Source of the DNA: Lentimicrobium sp. L6
Lineage (GTDB): Bacteria; Bacteroidota; Bacteroidia; Bacteroidales; UBA12170
Assembly: GCF_013166655.1 (NCBI RefSeq)
Contig: NZ_JABKCA010000001.1
Span: 98,822-162,821 of the forward strand
DNA length: 64,000 nt
Reading direction: 5' to 3'
Part shown: piece after piece, positions 27,975-36,149 of the stretch
How the letters are laid out: the number at the start of each line of letters is the position of its first letter
How positions within the stretch are numbered: position 1 is the stretch's first letter
Translations under genes and position numbers: made by a program
Notes under the pieces: generated by a model
What the model saw: the letters and a program-made list of their open reading frames with translations, nothing else
Databases searched by the model: none
Told to the model about the DNA's origin: nothing

Positions 27975-30900
27975 ATGATTTCAAATTTACGAATTTTAAT
28001 TTCGCTTCTATTAAGTCTGTCATTTTTAGGTGTAAAGGCTCAGGATTTGGTTATAAATGAGGTCTTAGCCTCTAATATAAATGGGATCACTGATAGCTAT
28101 GGAGAGCAGAGTGATTGGATAGAAATCTATAATAATAGTTCTACCACCATTAATTTGAATTCTTATTCATTGTCGGATAAGAATGATAATCCACAAAAAT
28201 GGAAATTCCCCAATGTTAACATATCTTCTCATGGCTACTTATTGGTTTTTGCCTCGGAAAATGCTACAATTGGTAATGAATTGCATTGTAATTTTAAAAT
28301 ATCCCAAGAAGGTGAATATATTAGTTTGTATAAGCCATCAGGTGTTTTAGTGGATAGGATAGATTCTGTTGAACTAAGAGCTGATGTCTCATATGGTCAT
28401 AAGCTAGACGCATCGGGAAATATGAAGTTTTTTGGACTTCCAACTCCTCAAACATCAAATACATCAACTGCCTATAATGGTTTTGTAAGTGACCCAATTG
28501 TGAGTCATGAATCAGGATTTTATACTGATGATATTAATGTTTCAATCGTACACGGCGGCTCTCAGGTATTTCTTCGATACACTCTCGATGGTTCTGTTCC
28601 AACGCCAAGTAGTCCTGTATATAATTCAGAAATTCAATTTTCAGATGCCACAAGCAAGCCAAATGGGATTTCATTGATAAAAACGAATCCAAGTTTCGAC
28701 TATCCTAAACCTGGCTTTACTGAAAGCAGAGCGAATAATAGGGGATATTTAAATCCTTATTCCAATATCAATAAAACAAATGTATTAAAAGTTAAAGCTT
28801 TTAAAGATGGATACCTTCCAAGTGAAACATTAAGTTCTACGTTTTTTATATATTCTGAAGCTGAGGAAAAGTATAGTTTGCCTGTTATTTCCTTAACCAC
28901 TGATGCCCCCAATTTTTTCGATGATGAAATGGGAATATATGTATATGGAACAACAGGGGAATTGGGGAATTATTACGAAAGTGGACGCGAATGGGAGCGT
29001 CCTACCTTGGTACAATATTTTGAGAATGATGGTACTTTAGGATTTGAACAATATTTAGGAGCTAGAATCCATGGGGGAGGTGGAAGGCACTCCACAGTGA
29101 AGAACCTTAGAATGTATGCCCGAAGCGAATATGGCAAAGATGAAATGAAATATAAGTTCTTTGATAATAGCAACATTAATAAGTTCAAACGTTTTATGAT
29201 AAGAGGACCAGGCCACAGACCTGATTGTACGCCTCGCGATGATTTTGCAGACCTTTTACTGCAGAATTATAATATGGATGTTCAGCATGTTCAGCATGTT
29301 ATTCTTTTCGTTAATGGGGAGTATTGGGGCATACACTCTATTAAAGAACGTTTCGACCAAAAGTACTTATCCTTAAAGTATGGAAAGAAAGATGACGACT
29401 ATGTCATTTTGAGGGATAGTGGTAAGTTGGATTCTGGTGAAGAAGGTGATGAAGCACATTATGATAACCTGCTCGACTTTGTTGAAAGTAACAATATGGA
29501 GGAGGACGAGAATTACGAGTATGTTCAAACCCAAATTGATATTGATAATTATTTAAGTTACTTCTCATCAGAGGTGTATATGGGTAATGTGGATTGGGTG
29601 ATCACAAATATAAAATTTTGGAGATATAAGGGTTTCGATAAAAGCACTAAATCAATAAATGGTTTAGATGGGCGTTGGAGATGGTTTATGTTTGATTTTG
29701 ATTTGGTGTTTGGTGGGTCCTGTGACGATATATCTTCAAATGTAAACGTATTGGATGATGCTTTTGATCAAGAACATGGTAAAGCAACCATTTTAGCTCG
29801 CGGACTTAAAGAGAATGATCAGTTTGTGATTGATCTTGTAAATAGAACTTGTGATCACATGAATTCTAATTTTAATCAATCTAATTTTAGAGAAAAGTTA
29901 GAGGAGATTGATCAATCAATGACTCCTGAAATGCTAGAACATGTGAGCCGATGGAGATACCCTTCTATAGCTACCACATTAAATGTTAGACAAAATGAAA
30001 TTCCTACGCTTACTCAATGGACAAATGTTTTAGATGATTTATATAATTTCCCAAAAGATAGAAAGCGTAAAATAATTGACCATTATACGGAAGAGTTTAA
30101 CCTTGAGGATACCATTCATATTGCATTAAATGTAAATGATAAAAATATGGGAAATATTAAAATAAATTCTCTATTTGTTTCTGAGGCTTTAGATGGGGTA
30201 TCAGAGAGTGTTTACCCATGGCATGGTACTTATTTCGAAGATATTCCTTTCCAATTGGTCGCAATGCCTAAATTGGGATATCGCTTTGTGGAGTGGCAGG
30301 AAACAGGAGATACGGATGCTTCTTTGATGGTGGATTTAGATGAAGGTGCAGTGTTTACAGCTCTTTTTGAAGAAGACCCTGATTTTGTTTTTGAGGATGC
30401 TATATTTATTAATGAGTTTATGGCAGTAAATAAATCCACTATTACTGATGAATATAATGCCAATGCCGATTGGATTGAAATCTATAACCCAAATGATAAA
30501 CAAGTGGATTTAGCCAATTTTTATATTTCTGATGATGCTGATGATGCCTTTAAATATCAATTCCCCTTTGGAACAGTATCTACCATAATTGAAGCATATG
30601 GCTACAAGCTGATTTGGTGTGATGATAGAACTGAACGAGGTCCTTTACACACCAATTTCAAACTAAGTTCATCAGGGGATGATATTTTATTAATGGCACC
30701 AGATTCTTCATTAATTGATAATATAACATTTGGTGCACAAGGGGAAGATATCGCTTATGGTAGAGAAATGGATGGAGATGAAACATGGATATATTTCCAA
30801 AAACCTTTTGGTCCAACACCAAACGCCACCAATAATGCCGCAGCTATTGATGAATTGAACCAAGTGCTGCTGAAATTATATCCTAATCCTGTAAAAAGTG

Positions 30901-31070
30901 GGAATAGAGTATATTTCCAACATCAAGTAAATATACAGTTGCACAATAATCTCGGACAACTATTATTGCTGAAAGATAATGTTACTTACCTTGATACTGA
31001 TGGACTTGAATCTGGAGTGTATATTATTTCTTCGGAAAATTTTGGTCGTACAAAATTGCTTGTTAATTAA
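27975..31070 (+). CDS. T9SS-sorted CotH kinase-fold protein with two lamin-tail domains
   Basis: 1031 residues. Signal peptide (1-22), lamin-tail domain 1 (DLVINEVLASNINGI onward, about 23-135), a chitobiase C-terminal-like domain with FLRYTLDGSVPTPSSPVYNS (about 195-290), and a CotH kinase-like domain (about 300-690) with GARIHGGGGRHSTVKNLRM, NGEYWGIHSIKERFD and WFMFDFDLVFGG. A beta region, lamin-tail domain 2 (IFINEFMAVNKSTI, about 805-930) and a type A sorting domain starting at LLKLYPNPVKSGNRVYF follow. It should be exported by the T9SS and displayed at the surface. CotH folds are atypical kinases; activity here is not shown. Confidence 0.92.
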   Translation: MISNLRILISLLLSLSFLGVKAQDLVINEVLASNINGITDSYGEQSDWIEIYNNSSTTINLNSYSLSDKNDNPQKWKFPNVNISSHGYLLVFASENATIGNELHCNFKISQEGEYISLYKPSGVLVDRIDSVELRADVSYGHKLDASGNMKFFGLPTPQTSNTSTAYNGFVSDPIVSHESGFYTDDINVSIVHGGSQVFLRYTLDGSVPTPSSPVYNSEIQFSDATSKPNGISLIKTNPSFDYPKPGFTESRANNRGYLNPYSNINKTNVLKVKAFKDGYLPSETLSSTFFIYSEAEEKYSLPVISLTTDAPNFFDDEMGIYVYGTTGELGNYYESGREWERPTLVQYFENDGTLGFEQYLGARIHGGGGRHSTVKNLRMYARSEYGKDEMKYKFFDNSNINKFKRFMIRGPGHRPDCTPRDDFADLLLQNYNMDVQHVQHVILFVNGEYWGIHSIKERFDQKYLSLKYGKKDDDYVILRDSGKLDSGEEGDEAHYDNLLDFVESNNMEEDENYEYVQTQIDIDNYLSYFSSEVYMGNVDWVITNIKFWRYKGFDKSTKSINGLDGRWRWFMFDFDLVFGGSCDDISSNVNVLDDAFDQEHGKATILARGLKENDQFVIDLVNRTCDHMNSNFNQSNFREKLEEIDQSMTPEMLEHVSRWRYPSIATTLNVRQNEIPTLTQWTNVLDDLYNFPKDRKRKIIDHYTEEFNLEDTIHIALNVNDKNMGNIKINSLFVSEALDGVSESVYPWHGTYFEDIPFQLVAMPKLGYRFVEWQETGDTDASLMVDLDEGAVFTALFEEDPDFVFEDAIFINEFMAVNKSTITDEYNANADWIEIYNPNDKQVDLANFYISDDADDAFKYQFPFGTVSTIIEAYGYKLIWCDDRTERGPLHTNFKLSSSGDDILLMAPDSSLIDNITFGAQGEDIAYGREMDGDETWIYFQKPFGPTPNATNNAAAIDELNQVLLKLYPNPVKSGNRVYFQHQVNIQLHNNLGQLLLLKDNVTYLDTDGLESGVYIISSENFGRTKLLVN

Positions 31071-31097
31071 GTATTTAGACAATACTGCCTCATATTA

Positions 31098-31137
31098 ATG
31101 CCTTGAAGATTAACAATCTCCAAGGCATTTTTTATTT
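31098..31137 (+). terminator. Terminator after the CotH gene
   Basis: A hairpin with arms ATGCCTTG-a-AGATT and AATCT-c-CAAGGCAT (31098-31128, one mismatch, 3-nt loop) is followed by a T-rich tract. It separates the convergent CotH and DUF4301 genes. Confidence 0.8.
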
Positions 31138-31145
31138 TCAAGATT

Positions 31146-32693
31146 CTATTGATGTTGATCCCTCAATAAATCGTTTACCGTTTTTACGGGATTAAAGGTA
31201 AGGATAGGAACTTCCATAAAAATGGTAATCCAATTGGCCATAGCACCATTCCATAAACCAGGTAGTTCTTGAGCTTTTAGGTCTTTACCATTTTTCGATT
31301 TTAATGAGATAAATCCCGTTTTTTCATCAATAAACTCAGTTAAGTCAAATTTATCACCTCTAAAATCTTTAATACCACAAACCAAGTCAACAGGGTTAAA
31401 GTGGGTCGCCCTTTTCGCAATGTCTGCTTGGTCTTTTTGAGTAAAATCAATTTGCGAGGATTCTACTATTTGAAGACTTTTCTTTCCTTCTTCATCTAGT
31501 GTCACAAAAGGACCACCGCCAGGTTCACCTTCATTTTTCACCATGCCACAAACTCTAATTGGGCGATTGAATTGCTCGAACAACCAATCCATTTGCTCCA
31601 TGATATCCATGGCTTTCATATAGTTGGGGACTTCAATAAAGAGCTCTGTGGCCATAAACTCGTACATCTCATTCAACTCTTCTTGGCTAAGGTTTCCATC
31701 TTCTAAATCACACAAATAGTCGAAAACTTTCTCCTGCAGACTCCTCAAATAACTACCTATGAGTTTTTTATACTTAAAAGTAGTCGACTTTAATCTATCT
31801 GGAACAATATTGTCTATATTCTTCACATAAACGATGTCGGCATCAATTTCATTTAGGTTCTCTATTAATGCTCCATGTCCACCTGGACGAAATAAGATAC
31901 TATCGTCCTCTTCTCTGAATGGCTCGTTTTCTGGTGTAACAGAAATGGTATCCGTAGATGGTTTTTGTTGCGAGAATTTAATATCAAATTGAACATCATA
32001 ATCTTGTTCGTATTTATCTTTAACCTGGGCTATGGTTTTTTCGAATTTTGTTTGATGTTCAGGCGAAACTGTAAAATGCAAAGCGGCAATTCCATCTTTG
32101 TTCTTTCCATAAACAGCAGCTTCTACCAAGTGTTCTTCAATGGCAAAACGATTGGCATCGTCATAATGATGAAACTTCAAAAGGCCTTTGGGTAATGCTG
32201 CATATCCTAATCCTTTATCTTGGAGGAGGTATTCTAAAATAACTCCGTAGTTTTCTTTTTCAATTTCTTCTTCAAGATTTAATCTATTTTGAGTTAGAAC
32301 AGTTTTTAAGTCCTCATAAAAAGCAAATTCTTGTATATGTTCAAAGAAATAAAACACAGAATTGAATCCTTTATCTTTTTCAAATAAAGCTTTTCCTTCT
32401 TCATTAATCTGGTATTTCTCCGCAAATTCGAATAAATGCTTAAACATTCGGCTTGCGGCACCCGAAGCAGGAACGAACTTGATCACTTGGTTTCCATCAA
32501 AGTTGGACTCAAATTCATCTAAATATTTCTTTTCTTCTTCTTCGTTTAGAGCTTTAAGGCCATATTCTTTAGTTGCTGCAGCGGAAAGTTGCATAAAAGG
32601 GAAGCCAGACTTGAACTTATTGATTTGTTCGATAACTTTTTCTTGGCTGATTCCCTTGTTTTTAAACTGGTTTAGGTCTTTTTCGGTGAACAT
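31146..32693 (-). CDS. DUF4301 family protein
   Basis: 515 residues, full length for DUF4301, a Bacteroidota family of unknown function. The N-terminal FTEKDLNQFKNKGISQEKV and FPFMQLSAAATKEYGL, the central FVPASGAASRMFKHLFEF and the late ILFRPGGHGALIENL are the conserved segments I recognise. The SGAASRMFK and RPGGHGAL motifs resemble nucleotide- or phosphate-binding loops of sugar nucleotidyltransferases, a hint only. It has no signal peptide and is transcribed alone, converging on the CotH gene. Confidence 0.87.
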   Translation of the reverse strand: MFTEKDLNQFKNKGISQEKVIEQINKFKSGFPFMQLSAAATKEYGLKALNEEEEKKYLDEFESNFDGNQVIKFVPASGAASRMFKHLFEFAEKYQINEEGKALFEKDKGFNSVFYFFEHIQEFAFYEDLKTVLTQNRLNLEEEIEKENYGVILEYLLQDKGLGYAALPKGLLKFHHYDDANRFAIEEHLVEAAVYGKNKDGIAALHFTVSPEHQTKFEKTIAQVKDKYEQDYDVQFDIKFSQQKPSTDTISVTPENEPFREEDDSILFRPGGHGALIENLNEIDADIVYVKNIDNIVPDRLKSTTFKYKKLIGSYLRSLQEKVFDYLCDLEDGNLSQEELNEMYEFMATELFIEVPNYMKAMDIMEQMDWLFEQFNRPIRVCGMVKNEGEPGGGPFVTLDEEGKKSLQIVESSQIDFTQKDQADIAKRATHFNPVDLVCGIKDFRGDKFDLTEFIDEKTGFISLKSKNGKDLKAQELPGLWNGAMANWITIFMEVPILTFNPVKTVNDLLRDQHQ

Positions 32694-32719
32694 AGGTTGT
32701 ATATTGAAAATTGTTTATT

Positions 32720-32727
32720 CAAATTTA
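32720..32727 (-). promoter_or_regulatory. -7 box of the DUF4301 gene
   Basis: TAAATTTG on the minus strand, 26 bp before the ATG at 32693. Confidence 0.5.
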
Positions 32728-32769
32728 AGAATATTTTGATGATTATGACGCTAGATCATAAAAATTTAA

Positions 32770-32777
32770 TATTTTTG
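32770..32777 (+). promoter_or_regulatory. -7 box of the tRNA-Leu gene
   Basis: TATTTTTG matches TAnnTTTG and ends 16 bp before the mature 5' end of the tRNA. Confidence 0.55.
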
Positions 32778-32793
32778 CAGCCCTCATTAGATT

Positions 32794-32877
32794 GCCCAGG
32801 TGGTGAAATTGGTAGACACGCCAGCTTGAGGGGCTGGTGCTCGCAAGGGCGTGTAAGTTCGAATCTTATTCTGGGCA
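32794..32877 (+). tRNA. tRNA-Leu (anticodon GAG)
   Basis: 84-nt class II tRNA. Acceptor arms GCCCAGG / TCTGGGC pair fully (one G-T). The anticodon stem CCAGC / GCTGG encloses loop TTGAGGG with anticodon GAG (32828-32830). A long variable arm precedes the T arm with loop TTCGAAT. The 3' CCA is not encoded. It reads CUC/CUU leucine codons. Confidence 0.97.
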
Positions 32878-32886
32878 CATCATTTT

Positions 32887-32919
32887 AAAAAAGCTTCAAC
32901 ATTAGTTGAGGCTTTTTTT
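32887..32919 (+). terminator. Terminator of tRNA-Leu
   Basis: Arms AAAAAAGCTTCAAC and GTTGAGGCTTTTTT (one T-G pair) with a 4-nt loop and a T-run, 9 bp after the tRNA. Confidence 0.88.
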
Positions 32920-33122
32920 GTGTGATAAAGACCCAGCTTAATTCAATTCAAGTACTCTGAGCATGATAGGCATTGGTATGCTCCATTTAAAATGCCTAAG
33001 TATTCATCATGATGCAAGATTTATGTCTCAAATAAAGAGAATCAAATCTAAATTTATGCTGGATTTTACAAAAAGTTTTTTTTATCTTCGAATAGACAAT
33101 TATTAACCTTAATAAATTAAAT

Positions 33123-34163
33123 ATGAAACCAGTAAAAAGTATTAGCATTTTGAAAATTTCCTTACCTTTTATCGTCTTGATATTTTTATTTTCATGCAAA
33201 AAAGAGGATACCACTCCAGTCGAAACTGTGGTAGCTACAGATTATTCAAAATCTGCTCACTGGTTATCTATACCATCAACACTTAAACCGGTCGACATTT
33301 TTTACTATTACCCTACCTCATGGAAGAAGAATAATGAAAGCGACCCTATTATTTGTGAAATCGACAATCCCAGCATGCTTATAGGCGCTCCATCTGCGTT
33401 TGGCAGACAGGCTACTGCATTTGAAACAGCAGGTAATGTTTACGCTCCATTTTATAGGCAGGATGATGCTGCAACAACTGTACTTTTGCCCTCTGAAGAA
33501 CAGGCTAAAATAGTAGGAGGTATCCCCACCATGGATGCCATTGCAGCTTTCGACTATTACATCAAACACTTTAACAATGGGCGACCTTATATTTTGGTCG
33601 GGCATTCGCAAGGAGCCATCGTGCTTAGTAATCTTTTATCAAGTTATATGAAAGAAAATCCAATAGCATACGAGAATATGATTGCCGCCTATGTGATTGG
33701 CTGGCCCATTACTGCGGACTATATTGCCCAAAACCCACATTTGAAATATGCTGAAGGACCCGATGATACGGGAGTGATCATTTCGTATAACACACAGTCA
33801 CCTAATATGAGCAGTGTCAATCCCTTATTGGATGGGAAGATAGGTATTGTGATAAACCCTATCACGTGGACAAGAGACGAAACTCTTGCTACTGTTGAAG
33901 AAGGGCTCGGTTCGTATATGCCTGATGCGAATCTGGTTCTTGGATATGTTCCTCAATTCGCTGATGCGCGTGTAAATATTGCAAAAGGTGTTTTGGAGTG
34001 CTCTACTGCTGATGATAATGATTTGGTTACTTATTTAGTTTCCATGAATGGATTTCCCGAAGGGGTTTATCATTCATTTGACATCCCATTCTATTACTAT
34101 AACCTCAGACAAAATGCGGAAAATCGGGCAAGTATATTCTTAAGTAACAAGGTTTTGTTGTAA
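33123..34163 (+). CDS. DUF3089 alpha/beta-hydrolase-like lipoprotein
   Basis: 346 residues. The N-terminal hydrophobic stretch ends in a lipobox (FLFSCKK, Cys about residue 24), so the mature protein is a lipoprotein. The body matches DUF3089: VDIFYYYPTSWK, AFDYYIKHFNNGRPYILVGH and a nucleophile elbow GHSQGAIVLSNLL. A serine hydrolase acting on an ester outside the inner membrane is likely, with unknown substrate. It stands alone, between the tRNA terminator and a 387-bp gap before argR. Confidence 0.88.
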   Translation: MKPVKSISILKISLPFIVLIFLFSCKKEDTTPVETVVATDYSKSAHWLSIPSTLKPVDIFYYYPTSWKKNNESDPIICEIDNPSMLIGAPSAFGRQATAFETAGNVYAPFYRQDDAATTVLLPSEEQAKIVGGIPTMDAIAAFDYYIKHFNNGRPYILVGHSQGAIVLSNLLSSYMKENPIAYENMIAAYVIGWPITADYIAQNPHLKYAEGPDDTGVIISYNTQSPNMSSVNPLLDGKIGIVINPITWTRDETLATVEEGLGSYMPDANLVLGYVPQFADARVNIAKGVLECSTADDNDLVTYLVSMNGFPEGVYHSFDIPFYYYNLRQNAENRASIFLSNKVLL

Positions 34164-34491
34164 TAATCTCAGGGATCTTTTTACATTTGTTCAAAATCAA
34201 ATTCATCGCAGCTTTTTGGAAGGCATATATAGCTATGTATTGTAATAAGGCAATTAAATGAATGAGTTATAATTCATGAAAATTTTCTCCTTCCTTTGCT
34301 TTGGGTCAAATTAATTGTTCAAGCACGGCTAATTCCTAAATTGATGTACAACAGCTTGTGTAATATAAGTGCAGGAAATCTATATTATTTGTTTAGCTCA
34401 TTTTCGTATTTTCAGAACAAAAAAAACCAACAAATTCACACCTTCTATTACACTATTAACAGAAAATCATCATATTGTTAATAAATTTATC
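34164..34491. other. Intergenic region without recognisable gene
   Basis: After the DUF3089 stop there are about 330 AT-rich bases before the argR promoter. A short inverted repeat ATGAAT-N8-ATTCAT occurs near 34258-34277. I see no ORF with family resemblance, no RNA gene and no clear terminator. Confidence 0.5.
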
Positions 34492-34546
34492 TTTGATTTT
34501 ATAAATAACTGAATATTTTTGCAAAATTAAAATGTATAAATATTCA
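34492..34546 (+). promoter_or_regulatory. argR promoter overlapped by two ARG-box-like sites
   Basis: TTTG (34492-34495), 18 bp, TATTTTTG (34514-34521) forms the promoter. Two sites resemble the ArgR consensus TGAAT-N4-ATTCA: TGAATATTTTTGCA (34510-34523, over the -7 box) and TGTATAAATATTCA (34533-34546, one mismatch, ending four bases before the ATG). Their 23-bp phasing fits binding of an ArgR hexamer, so autorepression is likely by analogy with other ArgR systems. Confidence 0.6.
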
Positions 34547-34550
34547 ATTT

Positions 34551-35021
34551 ATGTCGACCAAATCAGAAAGACTTCTAACCATTAGGAAGATTATCAATAC
34601 CAATAAGATACATCGCCAAGAGGAATTGTTATCCTTGTTGGTTAATAGAGGACATGATACCACTCAAGCCACTCTTTCTCGCGATTTAAGAGAATTAAAG
34701 GTAGGGAAGATTCATGATGCACATTATGGCAGTATTTATTTTATTCCAGAAGAAGTGAAACTTAGTGATGATGAATCAAGACCTTCATTACATGGAATTA
34801 TTTCTTTTGAAATTTCAGGACAAATGGCTGTTTTAAAGACACAGCCAGGTTTTGCCAATAGTGTTGCTGTTAAAATTGATGAGAAAGCTTACGCCATATT
34901 TCTAGGGACTATTGCCGGAAATGATACAATACTAATGATGATAAAAGAAGGGGTGGAAAAACAGAAAGTCTTGGATGATCTGGGTCCAGATTTCCCTGAA
35001 TTATTAGAAATTTTAATTTAA
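34551..35021 (+). CDS. argR: Arginine repressor ArgR
   Basis: 156 residues, normal. N-terminal winged helix with the recognition motif TTQATLSRDLRELKVGKI (about residues 40-58) and C-terminal oligomerisation/arginine-binding domain with SVAVKIDEKAYAIFLGTIAGNDTIL, where GT-AGNDT holds the arginine-contacting Asp. It represses arginine genes when arginine is high. It lies directly before carAB, but an intrinsic terminator separates them. Confidence 0.94.
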   Translation: MSTKSERLLTIRKIINTNKIHRQEELLSLLVNRGHDTTQATLSRDLRELKVGKIHDAHYGSIYFIPEEVKLSDDESRPSLHGIISFEISGQMAVLKTQPGFANSVAVKIDEKAYAIFLGTIAGNDTILMMIKEGVEKQKVLDDLGPDFPELLEILI

Positions 35022-35027
35022 TTGCGC

Positions 35028-35057
35028 TCCCCGTCATTTTTGTCGGGGATTTTTTTT
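35028..35057 (+). terminator. Terminator/attenuator between argR and carA
   Basis: Stem TCCCCG / CGGGGA (35028-35033 and 35044-35049), 10-nt loop, then eight T. It starts seven bases after the argR stop and its T-run ends three bases before the carA ATG at 35061. No separate carA promoter is visible behind it, so carAB expression depends on read-through or on a promoter inside argR. Confidence 0.75.
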
Positions 35058-35060
35058 GCT

Positions 35061-36149
35061 ATGATGAGAAAACAAAATATAAAATTAGTTCTTGAGGATG
35101 GTCAAGAATTTAAAGGTTACCAGTTTGGATATTCCAAATCTACTGCTGGAGAGTTGGTGTTTAATACTGCCATGACAGGTTATCCTGAAAGTTTAAGCGA
35201 TCCCTCGTATAGAGGGCAAATACTAGTGGCTACTTTTCCTTTAATAGGAAATTATGGAGTGCCAATATCGGATAGGAAAAACGAGATGCTAGCGTTTTAT
35301 GAGTCCAACGAGATTCATATCCAAGCCTTGGTGATTTCCCAGTATTCCGAGGATTTTAGCCACTGGAATGCCAACAAAAGTTTACACGATTGGATGGTAG
35401 AAAATGAAATTCCTGGGATTTATGGAGTAGATACTCGAAAAATTACTCAAATCATTAGAGATAATGGAAGTATGAAAGCAAAAATACTGATTGATGAAGA
35501 GGATGTAGATTTTGTGGAAACCGAAAAGATTCATTGGGTGGATCAGGTTAGTATTAAAGAAAAGAAAGTTTATGGCGATGGGGATTTGAAGATACTACTG
35601 TTAGACTGTGGGGTGAAAAATAATATAATCAGGCGATTGATAGAAAATGGTGCTACAGTGATTCGGGTTCCTTGGGATTATCCTTTTCTTAATGAAGACT
35701 TTGATGGTTTATTTATTTCAAACGGCCCTGGAGACCCCACTCAATGTGCCATTACCATCGAGCACCTTAGAGCTGCTATGGAATTGGAAAAACCCATATT
35801 CGGGATTTGTTTAGGACATCAGCTTTTGGCGTTGGCTGGAGGCGCAACAACTTATAAGCTAAAGTTTGGGCACCGTAGTCATAATCAACCCGTTTTATAT
35901 CAACCTACTCAAAAGGCTTATATCACTTCGCAAAATCATGGTTATGCTGTTGATGAAACCAGTTTAGGCAAAGAATGGGAACCTACATTTAAGAATCTTA
36001 ATGATGATACTAATGAAGGGTTGCGTCATGTATTCAAGCCCATTTTTAGTACTCAGTTTCATCCTGAAGCTAGTGGTGGTCCTACCGATACCGACTTTTT
36101 ATTCGATGATTTTATAGAAATGGTTAAAATGAAGAAATATGCAAAATAA
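35061..36149 (+). CDS. carA: Carbamoyl-phosphate synthase small subunit
   Basis: About 362 residues from the ATG at 35061 (a second ATG follows directly); the longer TTG frame from 35022 would pass through the terminator and is rejected. N-terminal CarA domain with GELVFNTAMTGYPESLSDPS, and a class I glutamine amidotransferase domain with the nucleophile Cys in FGICLGHQLLALAGG and the His/Glu pair in FHPEASGGPTDT. It hydrolyses glutamine and feeds ammonia to CarB for arginine and pyrimidine synthesis. It overlaps carB by 11 bases. Confidence 0.97.
   Translation: MMRKQNIKLVLEDGQEFKGYQFGYSKSTAGELVFNTAMTGYPESLSDPSYRGQILVATFPLIGNYGVPISDRKNEMLAFYESNEIHIQALVISQYSEDFSHWNANKSLHDWMVENEIPGIYGVDTRKITQIIRDNGSMKAKILIDEEDVDFVETEKIHWVDQVSIKEKKVYGDGDLKILLLDCGVKNNIIRRLIENGATVIRVPWDYPFLNEDFDGLFISNGPGDPTQCAITIEHLRAAMELEKPIFGICLGHQLLALAGGATTYKLKFGHRSHNQPVLYQPTQKAYITSQNHGYAVDETSLGKEWEPTFKNLNDDTNEGLRHVFKPIFSTQFHPEASGGPTDTDFLFDDFIEMVKMKKYAK

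Noticed and set aside
34296..34481. 61-codon frame in the gap before argR
   Set aside because: Composition is that of random AT-rich sequence; no start signal or similarity.
35022..35060. TTG start giving a longer CarA
   Set aside because: The extra 13 codons are encoded by the terminator hairpin and T-run; the ATG at 35061 gives the usual CarA N-terminus.
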